This document shows positions 1 to 12,217 of a stretch of 64,000 nucleotides of DNA, piece after piece. Location of the stretch: NCBI GenBank assembly GCA_033439265.1, contig JAVTVX010000011.1, positions 11,966,590-12,030,589 of the forward strand, written 5' to 3'. A program made the translations under genes and the position numbers. The notes beneath the pieces were generated by a model. The model was not told the origin of the DNA. It saw only the letters and a list, made by a program, of their open reading frames with translations, and made no database searches. Within the stretch, counting starts at the first letter, position 1, and the number at the start of each line of letters is the position of its first letter. The DNA is from Dillenia suffruticosa (lineage: Eukaryota; Streptophyta; Magnoliopsida; Dilleniales; Dilleniaceae).

Positions 1-684
1 TCCATTACAGAACAGCAAAAAGATAAAATACATGAACAATTAGTGTTTTGTTAATACATTGAATTTAGATGAAAGCCTGTCATCATTAGTTTTTGAAAAC
101 TCAAGACACGAACCAATACTTGGTAGGAAATTCTAGGAAAGTTGGACTGGCTTATTAGACTCTAAGCATTTTACTGTTGAAACTAGCACTAACAGCCAGA
201 AAAGTAGAATCCTTTTCCAAATTTATGAAACTTCAGCTAATAAAACATAAAAGTTTCAATAAGACAAAATAGAACTAATCACTTACTTTATCAGTACGGA
301 TAAGTTTTAACTTGATTGCAAAGAACGGCAGCCTCAAACTCTATAGAAATCATTGGGACAAACATACATAATTCATAAATATGTAGATACAGTTCACTTA
401 ACATGAAAGCAATTTATGGAAGCTTTTCAACGATCATGATGGGTTTGTGGGGGGTGGTAAGCTCACATGAACTCAACAAGCAACCAAAAGAATATTCTGT
501 AGGCAGTATTACTTATCCATGAGAACAAAGAACTATTTTTCTTCTATGTATTTTTCTACCTAATATTGACTATTACTCCCTTAGAGAAGAAGAAAGATAT
601 CAGCAAGAAAAGGTGAGAAACGTGTACCATGAAAGCATAACAAGCAACATAAACAAGTAAAATGTGCAATAGTGTAGTAATTAC

Positions 685-3600
685 CATTCCACCAGCCAAT
701 GCTACTCTTTCCAAATAAGATGATGTTAACATGAAACCAGCAATGATCCCAGCATGATAAGAACTGGCCAAAAAGCTGTAGTCTATTTTGAGACTGCTGC
801 TTCTCTCTAAACCATTGAGACACAAATGTGTCAGAAAACTAAGACAAAGGAAGTTGAAAAGAAAAGAAGCTTCAAGGATAAGAAACAATACAAAGTAAAC
901 TTGGATCTTTTCTTCATGCCCCCCTTCAGGAAAAGCAAGAGGGAAAATAGAAAAGGGTGTAAGAGAGATAGGGAGAGAAAATCACTTTGTAAGGACTACC
1001 AATCTCATAGTGGGTTTGCTGTACTTCCACTGCCTATCTTTTATGGATCTTAGAATTCTCTTTCTGAACAAAAACATTCTGGACCTAGGGCCACCAGCCC
1101 CTGGAACCCATTTAGTCTTCATTTCCCAATGTTGTTTTAACCATCCAAGAATCAGCTCCCTCAAACCCACCCATAAAACAGTGTTAGAGCTGCAATTCCT
1201 TTTACGCAGACAGTTGATTCATACTCTTTAAATCTCAATTTAAGACAAAATTCAGGGAAAAGGTAGCAGTTTAGGAAATTCCTGATTGCCAAATTGATAT
1301 TTTTTTCAAAAAGTATATAAAGAAAAAAAATGAAAAAACAAGAGCAAGACCACAAGATTATCTCAAAGACCATTTGGAGTGGCAATTTTCTGGTGAAACA
1401 AATTAGTTGAAGACAAAGTCAAACACTTGCAGATTTGTGGTTTAACCCTCTCAAATTTTTTATCTCTTCAAATATTTTCATGCCCAATGTTGATGTAGCC
1501 TGTTTGCAGATTTTCTTGTCATTGCTTAGGCTGTACACTTGAACCCCATTGGTGCTTTTAATGCATGCATATGCTTATCAAATTCCAGATGAACAAAAAG
1601 CATGCGGAGGCACAGTCAACTAAATTAACCATTCCCAAAAGTTCATTCTGACTCATTAGCATTCAAGCTTCACAATCTCATTTTCTGTTGAAACATTGTC
1701 CAATCAAAGTACAAAATGATTAACAGCAGTGCAACATCAGTGATTAACCATGCTAAATCCACAAACAAATGTTGCATAAGGAATATGTTCTACTAACTTT
1801 TGCAGTTTTGCAAAATCTGTATTTCTAAGAAACTTTAACTTGGTAATGTATGCTTTAGTGATAGGCTCATATCATGCACCATACAATAAACCAAAACACA
1901 AAGGTAAATGCTTAGAATGCGAAGGGCCTTTCCTTTTCTGTTGGTCACAATAATTCATATACTCATCTCTTTTTAATTTTTTTCTTCTTAGCATCAGCAA
2001 GCCAGCATTCCTTTAAGATGTGCAAAAATATACTCAAACCTCACACATAGAACTAGAACCTCAAGTATTAAGAGAAAGGATATATAAGCAACTAGTAAGC
2101 ACTTTGGCGTCTGGACATCATAAAACATAAGGTAAATATCCTGCACAGAAACCACCAGCATAGACCAGCATAGACAATTAAGAGATCACTAGAACCTATA
2201 ATAGAGTCAAGTAAATACCCTCATTCTTCCTTTGGTTTCCCCTTCTTCTAGATTTGGATGATGAACTAGTTTTCTTTTTCCCAGTTTCACTAGATGACTT
2301 TCCTTGTGATAGCAAAGCTTCTGATTGCACCAAGCATTCAGATCTTTGAAAGATAAGGCGGCGGAATATCAACTCTTTATCTGGCAGGAGGTAACTAATA
2401 CGATCTTCAACATTTTGATAAACCACGTCTTCTACAATTATTGACCCAGTCAAGGTAGATGAAGTCTATAGAAGAAAAGTGTAAGTAATTCACATTAATA
2501 AGAAGACACTATAGCAGCCTATTGCAAAGAAAATCAAAGGACTTCAGGATGATATACATACAAATTAGAAAAATTTATAACCCATATACACACCATTCAA
2601 AAGAAAAAGACACTTTACAAGTAGCAGTGTTCATGCATAGTTATATAGAAAATGATCTAATAAAACTACTTCATGTGACAAAAAGAAGCCACAATACTGC
2701 CCAAAAAAGAAAGAAAGAAAGAAAGAATGAATGAATGAAAGGGAAACCATAAAAAGAGTGTCTGCAGCCAAAGTGGTCAAAAAACCTTCATTATAGCGTG
2801 TACTATCCTTTTTATATAAATGAAATTAATTTAAAAGGACAAAAAAAGGCACCAAAGAAGTGTAAACTCAGCAACCAAACAAGCAATAAGAAATCTAGAA
2901 AGAAGCCTACACTAGTCTCCGGGTGGGTTCAAAACCAAAATTAGCAGGGTTGGATGGTTTGGAAAAGGAATAGAAATGGGAGTTCTGATATCAAAAGCTA
3001 CTACTGAGTTCTTATGAATGAAGTTTCATTGGACATTGAGTTCTTACGAATGAGGCCTCATTTTATGGCAGTAAATGGCTTCCACTATGAAAGTGATTTG
3101 GAAGATTCCCACACCCCAAAAGGTGGCTTTCTATGTTTGAGAAGCAGCATAGGGAAGAATATTAAACCAAGACAACCTTTAAAGAAGAGGGATCTCTACT
3201 GTGAATAGATGTGGTCTTAGCTAAAGAAATGCAGAAAATGTTATCACTCATTACTTCCTTGTCAATGGATGCCCAAGGAAACAATTTGTTCTAAGACCTT
3301 AAATATTTCTGTGCCACCAAAAAATGAGTATTTCAAATATGGGCGTGGAGAGGGTCAAGCAGTTTTACAGTGAAAAGGAGAATTATTTCTTTAATCCCTC
3401 TAGCTATTTTTTGGTCAATGCAGACCTAGATGAGTAATAGAAATTTTGAAGATTCAAAGAAAACTCTAGTTTCTTTCGCGGAGTTTTTTATTGCAGATCA
3501 CTTCCATTTTGGTTCTCTTCTTAGTTTTTTCAATCAGAAGAGGATATGATATCTTTTGTAAATTTGTTGTTTTTTCTCTACTTGTACTTGGAGAACCTCT

Positions 3601-4011
3601 TTGGTGTGATTTAACAAATTCTACTCTTCTTTAGAGAGAGAGAGAGAGAGAGAGAGAGAATCACAAACTAACAAGCTACAAAACTATATATGAATCTCTT
3701 AATCCCTTCAAACACTATTCTATTTCCTTCCCCTTTGCACACAAGAAAAAAAATAGAGATCAAACAAATAACTTTCCTCTTTCCAAGCAACACCTCGTAC
3801 AATTATACCTCAATGTGAGCAGTTTGATATGCACATTTCTCAGGGCACCTGATAGATATAAGGACAAAAACCAATGCTCAAGAAATCTAGTCTGTAAAGA
3901 AGATGGATGACCCTTTTTTTCCTCTCCTACAGAGCAGACACCTATACACAAGATGATACTTCTTCTCTAGAGGTTGTCTTGAGTTCAAATGCTTCCAGGC
4001 CATTTCCCACA

Positions 4012-4045
<34 letters not shown>

Positions 4046-7000
4046 ACCAAAAACAAAAACAAAAAACAAAAAACAAAAAACAAAAAACAAAAAACAAAAC
4101 AAAGACAAAACAATTTGTACCATACTTTATAGTTTTTTTATATATCATGCTTACAGAGTTTTAATGGTAAAAAGAAACCAAAGAAGCATTAAATTGTCCA
4201 TGGAACACAATGAAAAAAGAAAAAAAAACTTGTATTGTTAGAGAGATCAGAACCTGGTGAACAATTTTCCGACGCTCTATGCCATCACTTGCCATCATAA
4301 ACCTGACAACCAAACCAGAAAAGGAAAGTAGGATCCAATTATCAATCAAATGCAAGCAAAAGCCACAGAAATCTAAAGTTTGCTGTCATATTGCTTCTTC
4401 AGGAACCAACTAGGTTTGGTTACAATCCTCTTTCATTTGCTTTATCACTTCTCAATTCTTCATAATGCACCAATTTGAACTTGGCATGTTTCTAAGATGG
4501 TGATCCTTCCCAGCTTTGTATAGGGAATGGAGCAAACCCATGGATGCCTCTTTTATTCGTATGGTTCTTTCCTATTGAAAAGGACAACACAACTTCTTGG
4601 AACCTCCATCTCTTTAGGAACCCTAAGAACAGGGAGTCTTTAAAACTTGGATCCATACTTCATGCGGTCAGGTCTTTCCAAATCTTCATTTAGTCCAGAG
4701 AGAAGAGCCTAGACTGTTTAAATCATCTCAAAAGAACTAGAGGGATCCCCTTTTAAAGTTAAGTCCCCTCAAGATCCATACTTTCATTTGGCAAGTGGTC
4801 GTGTCCGCTAGTAGTCCTTTTACCATTTCCTAACGTTCCCAAATTATCTAATTTGCCAAAACTCATTATTTATCTCTCTGTATCATGACTTTCTAGAAAT
4901 ATCATTCAGTGGATCATTGCATTAGATTAGGAGAGTGATGTGTCCTTTTTTAGGGGGAATAGGATGCCTTGTAAAAAATTCTCACTCATTTAGTTTGAAA
5001 GACATTTGAAAGGCAAAACTGAAGGTGGTAGGGTCTTTGGAGATGCAGGGCCTAAAAAAGAAAGGTTAGTGGGTAAATTGGTTAACCCATAAAGCAAAAT
5101 TCAATGTGGCTGAAATGATTTGAAGCAAGTTGGGTCTTTGAGGAAATGGTTGGGGCACCAAGTTTGGCATAGCATCTCACGTCTACTGGTGGACTACTTT
5201 TGGCATTTTCATTCTTATACTCCAAAGCTACCTGGTATGTATAGTCATGATAAACGTCACAAGGGTAAGTACCATGGTCAACTCCTCAATCAGGAGGTTA
5301 AGATTAGATTGCTATTCCATTTCACTATTTTCTTGGACCCATTTCTGCAACACAAAATAGGTTTTCTACTGATAGGATGGCATAATGCTAAATGCAATAA
5401 AAATAAAAAAAAACTTTGGAAAAAGTATGGTAGAGCAACATAATTAAAAACGAAAAGCAAACCTATAAAAGAATTATAAAAATTTCAAGATTAAAAAAAA
5501 TAAATAAATAAATAAATAAATAAATAAATCTAAGAGTAAAAATTGTATCTCATATTTGTATTAATTTTTTTGACTTCAATGGGAGGTTTTCCAACAAAGT
5601 GCAACAGAATCTATCAAGAAATTTTATTCCACATTTTATTAGCAAAATACAAGAATAATAGTAGTTGTCCATTGACCCCACAGAACATGATGGCTCCACC
5701 CATGAGAAATAATGATCTATTTATAGCACACAACATCACATGGAACAAAACTGCAAACCATCAATCATAAGCAACTTACGGAATTTGAGCTCCATTGTCA
5801 TGTTTCCCTGGTGCTAATGGTTTTACAAGGGGAGATAAATCCTTCTGAAAGAGAAAGAAAGATTCATTACTATAAGAAACTTGACGCAACATCAAGCAGT
5901 GCATGGCTTTTTAAAGAACAAAAAATTTACCTGAATTTCATCCATGCTAGCACTGGCATGACTAGCATCCAATATCACCTTAATAAAACAAAAGAAAAAT
6001 GTCATACTTTTTTTGCAGAGAAAATTTTTCTTTTTCTTTTTTTCTCTTTTAAATAACAATGAGAACATCAATCACTACTACTCATTGGTTGTACAGCAAT
6101 GGACCCATCACCCATGGTCACTAGTCCACCACCACAGCTAAGCACACCTGGAAAACAATGTGGACTCAAAACTTCCCTAAACTAATTTCCAAGGTTTAAA
6201 ACTAGACCTTGCTTGCAAAGAAGTGCTCAAACCTCACCAGCGAATCTAGAGGTCATTTCCAAGAAAAACTTTTTCTTTGATTTCTTGTGTTGTTAAGGGT
6301 GAGTGATAAGTATAGGATGGGAATAGAATCTGGGGTCTATTCAACAGTATGAGCTCCACCCAGAAATTAAGTTATCATGAAGAGCACAATAAGTACCATA
6401 ATCAGTCGAGCTGCCTTCGAGCTTTGAACAACCTGCCATTGTCCCTCCTCTGAAGAGAAAAGCCATTCATGTGCTCGAGTCTGAAATCTAAGATTCGTTA
6501 CATAATTTAAATACAAAATGAAGTAATCAAAAGGAAATAACAGGAGGATAAACAGGCACAACAGAAATAAAATAAAAGGGAAAACAACAAGAAGAACAGT
6601 TAATCTATGAGCTCATGAGGAACAACAAGTGAAACCATTACCAAGATCAACCAAACAGCTGAACAGACGCTTAATAAGAAAGAAACTTGCAAGGTCTTCT
6701 CTAGCTAGGCCAATGATTTACATATTTAACATCTTAAAGGAAAGATTACAAGCTTGTAAATAAGCGCTGTAGCAAGAGTGCTGCTCAAGTATGGCAATAA
6801 AAATGCAATTATATACATTTTAATCAAAACCCAACCGTGAAGGTGAAATGAGAGTTTATGTCATGGTCATTCCCTGTCTTCTGTTGTAACTTTCTTTTCG
6901 CATATCATCTATAACTTCTTTCATCTCTTTGTCAGGGTTTTATTTTTATTCTAAAAAAGAAAGATACATTATTGAGATCTCGACCAGATTCCTAAAGCAA

Positions 7001-10000
7001 ACAAGAACCGACAATTGTTCTCCTGACCCGTCTCTTGAAAGATTTTAAGTTGATTCAAACAACAATAATAAGAGCTCCTTCCAGGGCCTGAACTTCCTAT
7101 TTCCAGAACAATGCTCTTAACCGAATGCATCATAGATATGGTTCAGGTTATGGAAGAATGGCTCACCCGAGGCACAAGAAAAATGCCACAATTATACAAA
7201 AATGGGCCTGATTCTTGGTGCGCATCAAGAAGTACAGCTCTGTAATTGAACCGTGAGCTCCCTACATCACCCAAAATAAGGTGCAATCGACGGCCTTGGC
7301 TAACCTCTGCCAAATCACCTTTAGCTCCTAGTTGCAGATCTTCAAGAGAATACACTTTATCAGAGCCGTTGGAGTAATCTTCACGAGCTCTATTCTCTTT
7401 ATCAAGTGCTTCATTGAGTCCACAAACCTGAAAATTTTATCCAGCCTGGATCAACTTTTGTGGGATGTGAATATCCAGGTACTGTAATTTCACGATTCAA
7501 CTAGATCATTGAAAGCAAAGAATCTCTAGTCCAATCATGTCAATATCAGCTAAACAACTTCTTAAAATGCTTTAGCCAATTCTACCTGGTCAGCATTGTA
7601 ATCAAAAGAGCGTTGGTCCACTGATGACGTTATCCGGTGCACCATAGTAGAATTCTCCTTTTGAGCAACCACCAAAAAGGTGTGGAAGCTAGGCTTACCG
7701 GATGGCTTATCCGGTATCATTTGGATATTCACTTTCCACCCAAACCGAAATTTGGTAAAAAGCAAACCTGAAATAGAGAGAAAAAATAAAGTGACAAGGA
7801 GTTTAAAACAGCACCCATGCTCCATAAATAAACTTTTAAACTATTGAGTGTAACTCACACTCAATTATCCAAAGCAAAAAGAGATGATGAGACATGAGCA
7901 AAAGAAGAAAAGAAAGAAGATTGAACAATGATGAGCCTCTAATCATCCTGAATCCCATGTGTACCATAATAAAAAACACAAGAGAAAAAAGAGAAAATCA
8001 TAAAACAAATACATGACCACTATGAATGCTTACACAGGTATTGCATCTAAATCCTACCTAAAACATGAGATTCTGCAAGGGTAAGACAAAAGAACTTTCC
8101 CCCAGATTTCAGTACTCTCTTCACCTGATAATAAAAAAAAACAACTGTGAAATTAACTTGCATTTTTCTATCTTCATGATGCTTAGGGATATCAAACAGG
8201 TATTAACAAAGTTCAGAAAACCTCAGACAAATATTGAACTCCCAGCATAGGACCAATCTTTGGCTCCATCAAAGCATCCAATCCGCCCTTATCAATAATA
8301 GCATCAAAGGTCTCATTGGCAAACTACAAAAAGACATAACAGTCAGGCAAAGAAACAATGAAATAAACAGATATTTGAGAAATAAAATTTGAATTCATGC
8401 TAATTTGTTACAAAAAGAGATGGTGAATTCCCAAAGCCATAACCTGATCTGATACAGGTTCCAACTTTTAAGCGTAACAGACAATTAAAAATTTTCAAAC
8501 TAAGGCCCAAATAATAGAGAACATCATGAACTCCACATATATTGCATCGCCAATTTTATCTTCATTAAACAAAATAAGCCAATGAAATACTTTAAGCCAG
8601 TAAGAATGAATTAACAGAGAAGTCTATATTAGCAGCAAATGACGCTCTTTTGCAAAAGGACAAAATGGTGATAACTCATTTACAAATTCCCTTGGACATT
8701 TCAGTGAAATGTATGCGGTGCGAGCTAAAGCCCCCACACCGAAGAAAAAAAGTAAGCCAAAAAAAGGGAGAAAATTAGAATGTGAAGAACTAAAAGTTAC
8801 AATAAAATATTATGACCATATTACATCCTTAATTATATTTAGGATGATATATTAAAACAATGAGTTGAACATATAGCATGAAATCATAAGCATTCGATAC
8901 ACATTTATATAAAGAGATCAATAAGCACTACAATAAATAACCACTTATTTTACTCAGAACTTTGTTAGATCCATTCTATGGAAAATGTTTCACTAAAAAA
9001 GTTAAAATAGCCAATTTGTTGGGGAATTTTAAATAGGAAAGCATGCTAAAAATAAGCCATTTTTAAATACAGTACTGCAAATAGACAAGGGAAAGCTTCT
9101 TTATTTTACTCACATTTTTTTTTCTTTGCAAATTTTTCAAGTTTGGATTCCTTGATGGCTTCCTACATTTAAACTTGAGTATGGAACAGTTGTACATTTA
9201 AACTTGAGTATGGAACAGGTGTTAACTGTATCAAAACATTGAAGAAAACTTCCAACAACAAAATCACAAAGCTTAGTATTCAGGTCTTCCCTTATTAATT
9301 GAAATGGTGAATACTGTGAAACATTTGTAAACCGAGTTATCACTCTTTGATGCATATCGATTAACATTATCAATCTGGATGGGTAAGCTATCCCTCTCAC
9401 TTTGTTTTGTAGGGAAGAATTTATTTGTCAAGATGCTTTCGAGATAGTTGAGAGTTCTCTTCCCAGGACCCAACCGCCATTCTTAAGAGCATGTCTATAC
9501 AAGTGTAAAGTATAAATCTGTAAAGTGTAAATTCTATTTACAGCAAAGTGCCAATAATAACATCTTTACTCCATTTAAATCCCCCTCCAGGGTAGACAGA
9601 AAGACTAGTCTAACGAGATATTAAGAACTGAAACATACATCTCTAGGGTAACATTTGGTTTGGAGAACAAGATGGAAGGGATGAGGCATGACAGAAGACA
9701 CAGGACAAAAATTATAATAAAAAAAAATGCATAAGGGCAAAGTAGGAAAAAAATTGCGGGAGGTAAAAAATTGGCAAAGTTGGAAACCTAATATGATTTT
9801 TTCCGTATCGTATCCATCCCTTCTGTATTGTATACCATTCCAAACACCTAAATGAACATCAAGACAGTCAAAATTCCAAACTTTCTTTCCAAGCAGTAGA
9901 TATAAGAAAAGTTCAGAGTGTGTGCCTCCTCAAACATTTATGGCGTCTTTTGGGGGACTCTCAATCTGCTGTCCCTAGTCAATTCTCATATACTTATATC

Positions 10001-10569
10001 CTTAGCTTAAGACAACATAAAATGCATCTACTCAATCATAAACGTCACATGTCACAATTTTTCTTATAGCCCATTTTTAACAAATAAATAATGTAAGTTC
10101 AAATATTGGAGAGATCAACTTCCTCAAACACACGAAAAACACAAAATGAAAGTGAAAATGAAAGAGGCAAAACCTGCATGCTAGTCATGTCCATGACTCG
10201 CCAGCGCATATCAGGCCTTGACCTGACATTTTTCCTCAACATATCCGAAATCACCACCTTTGAAAAATCGATATTCGTGATGGATTTGAAACCCTCATCA
10301 TACAAATGCTCCGACAGACGAGAGTTTCCGCACCCAGGAATCAGAATTTGAAGAGAGGAAGAGGCGGAGACGTCGTCATTGTCGGAGAGAAGGAGAGAGA
10401 GAAGAGGGGATTTGAGTTGAGGCCACTCGGCGTACCATTCGAAAGGGTCGTCGGTATCTCTGATGGTGAAGAACTTGTCCCAATTTTCTTTCTTGGTGAA
10501 ATCTCCCAGTGCTGTTAGCAGCTCTGCTTCTGCTGCTGCTTTGTCTTTACTCTTCTTCTTCATGTCCAT
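685..10569 (-). CDS. METTL13-like eEF1A lysine/N-terminal methyltransferase (partial, 11 exons visible)
   Basis: Spliced gene on the minus strand. Exons: 10174-10569, 8222-8323, 8058-8124, 7586-7767, 7167-7427, 6397-6480, 5931-5978, 5780-5844, 4254-4302, 2219-2465, 685-806. All have GT/AG borders and matching phases, giving 541 codons; the 3' part lies left of the window. The start is the first ATG in frame (MDMKKK). Residues 75-83 are a SAM-binding motif I (LIPGCGNS), followed by the acidic NID at 99-101 and IIDKGGLDALM near 141-151, typical of the N-terminal 7-beta-strand methyltransferase of METTL13. Exon 10 holds a Lys/Ser-rich linker. Exon 11 (YSFLASSYHAGI) begins the second, spermidine-synthase-like domain, whose SAM motif is outside the window. 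In animals METTL13 methylates the eEF1A N-terminus and Lys55; the plant role is inferred from family membership. No frameshift is visible in the exons. Confidence 0.88.
3633..3659. repeat. (GA)n microsatellite
   Basis: Uninterrupted AG dinucleotide run of about 27 bp in the intron between exons 9 and 10 of the METTL13-like gene. This intron (2466-4253) holds no other recognisable feature. Confidence 0.95.
4009..4110. repeat. (CA)n / poly-A / (CAAAAA)n compound simple repeat
   Basis: A short CA run passes into more than 20 A residues and then into repeated CAAAAA units. It lies in an intron of the METTL13-like gene. Open frames reading Lys/Gln or Phe across it are products of the repeat, not genes. 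Confidence 0.95.
5499..5529. repeat. (AAAT)n microsatellite
   Basis: About seven tandem TAAA/AAAT tetramers in the intron between exons 8 and 9 of the METTL13-like gene. Confidence 0.9.
9164..9221. repeat. 29-bp tandem duplication
   Basis: Two adjacent near-identical copies of a 29-bp unit starting tacatttaaacttgag (9164-9192 and 9193-9221), in the large first intron of the METTL13-like gene (8324-10173). The rest of that intron is AT-rich without recognisable coding sequence, apart from the MITE-like element at 9652-9848. Confidence 0.9.
9652..9848. mobile_element. Tourist-like MITE (PIF/Harbinger type)
   Basis: A 197-bp segment flanked by TAA on both sides (9649-9651 and 9849-9851), matching the 3-bp target site of PIF/Harbinger elements. 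Its ends are imperfect inverted repeats of about 30-35 bp: the left end reads catttggtttgg...aagggatg, and the reverse complement of the right end reads ggtgtttggaatgg...aagggatg. The TGTTTGG-type end is common in Tourist MITEs. There is no coding capacity. The inverted repeats are diverged, so this is probable rather than certain. It lies in intron 1 of the METTL13-like gene. Confidence 0.5.
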
Positions 10570-12128
10570 TGTTGGATTGGACGATGAGGGCTTTGCCTCC
10601 TCCTACGGTTCAGGTTTGTTAGGGTTTTTCAGGGTTTTAGTCTACATTCGACGAAAAGAATTCACATTAATTAATAGCATTTGGTTTACTACTAACTCAT
10701 CCTTTTTGTTACTTCTAACTTATAAATTAATTTAAAAAATAACAAAATTACCGAAGAAATTATTTTTAAATAGTCTTATATATTTGATTAAAAATTTTGA
10801 AAGTAATTCATTTGTTAAAAACGATTAAAAATTAATTATTGTTTAATAAAAATAAAAAATATATAGTCAATTAAATTTATTTTAAAATATTTTTCATCTT
10901 ACAATTAAAGTTTATTTTAAAAATAATTGTTAGAGTTTGTCCTGTGTGAATTAGAATAAAGTCTATTTTTGGTATTTTAAAAATAATTAGGGATGATATA
11001 GGCTGTTGCTTCATCAAATAGTAGTTTCTATGATAAGTTAATAATTAGACGTAATCTTTAATTAAAAATAATTAGGGATAGTGCGGTCCATTATTTAACC
11101 TTTGATTTAATTCAAATCACATATCACTTCTTTTTTTTATTATTTTTTATTAAAAATAAGTTTCAATAATTTGTAAATCAAACTAATTATACTCTAAATT
11201 AATTTCGATCGTCAAATACCAAAGTGTTATATTTTTTTAGTTTTCCTATCGAGAGTTAAACTTTTAAACTATATTACAGTAATTACACTTCATATTTAGA
11301 AGTTTAAAAATAAATAAATATTTCAAAATTAACAGATATTCTAAGATGAATAGGAGTTTGTAGACTATCAAAATATTCTAAAATTAGTAAAAATTTTGTA
11401 ATTAATTAACAGATATCTGATAACTAGTAAAAGTTTGCAAACTAGCAAATTAATAATTACTAGGAAATTAGTAGAAGTATGTTAATAGTAAATTAATAAT
11501 TAGATCTTGTTATCAAAAATTAGAATAACTTAATTCAATAATTTTATAAATTTTAATTATTTAACAAAATATTATATTTTCATATACTAGGATACTAAAT
11601 TAGTATAATACATATCAAGCACGAGAAACAAATAAATATTTTGCATAAATCCAAAATCAAAGTAAAATCACAAAAATAAAGATGTATCATTTAATAATTA
11701 CACTAACAATAATAAACAAAAAGAGGATTATTTAATACTTAATTTAGATATAATTTTCTATATAAAATAATTCATAGTATTTCTTAAATAAAAGAATTAT
11801 TTTAAAATTAGAGGTCGGCCCCATAATTTTTAAAATTATACTTTTGCTCTCTAAACTTTCAAAAATTGTACTTTTACCCAAGGACTTTGAAATATTTTAG
11901 AAAAATGCCCCTAAACAATATTTTTTAGAAGAAAATGATTATTTTGAAATTTTCATAAAAAGTAATTTTGAAAAGGAATGATTTTCAAAAATGTGTTTGA
12001 AAAGAGATAATTTTGCAAAACTAATTTCAAAATGGAATGTTATGACCATCTTGAAAAAACCTTGACTTTTTTTTTTTCTCTCTCTCTCCCTAGGAAGAAC
12101 CTTCCCCTCTCTTATCACTTTTTTTTCT

Positions 12129-12131
<3 letters not shown>
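10570..12131. other. Intergenic AT-rich region upstream of the METTL13-like gene
   Basis: The 5' flank of the minus-strand METTL13-like gene lies immediately right of 10569 and should hold its promoter; I could not single out a TATA box. From about 10700 the sequence is very AT-rich, with many short homopolymer-like runs and no convincing coding sequence, RNA gene or transposon end. Confidence 0.6.

Positions 12132-12217
<86 letters not shown>
12132..12217. repeat. (CT)n(TA)n compound microsatellite
   Basis: About 67 bp of CT dinucleotides followed by about 18 bp of alternating AT. Open frames here translate to Ser/Leu or Arg/Glu repeats and are not genes. Confidence 0.97.

Noticed and set aside
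3887-4164. Frames over the CAAAAA repeat
   Set aside because: Low-complexity repeat in an intron of the METTL13-like gene.
9137-9473. Two overlapping minus-strand frames in METTL13-like intron 1
   Set aside because: No family resemblance, and the spliced gene reads cleanly from 10174 to 8323 without them.
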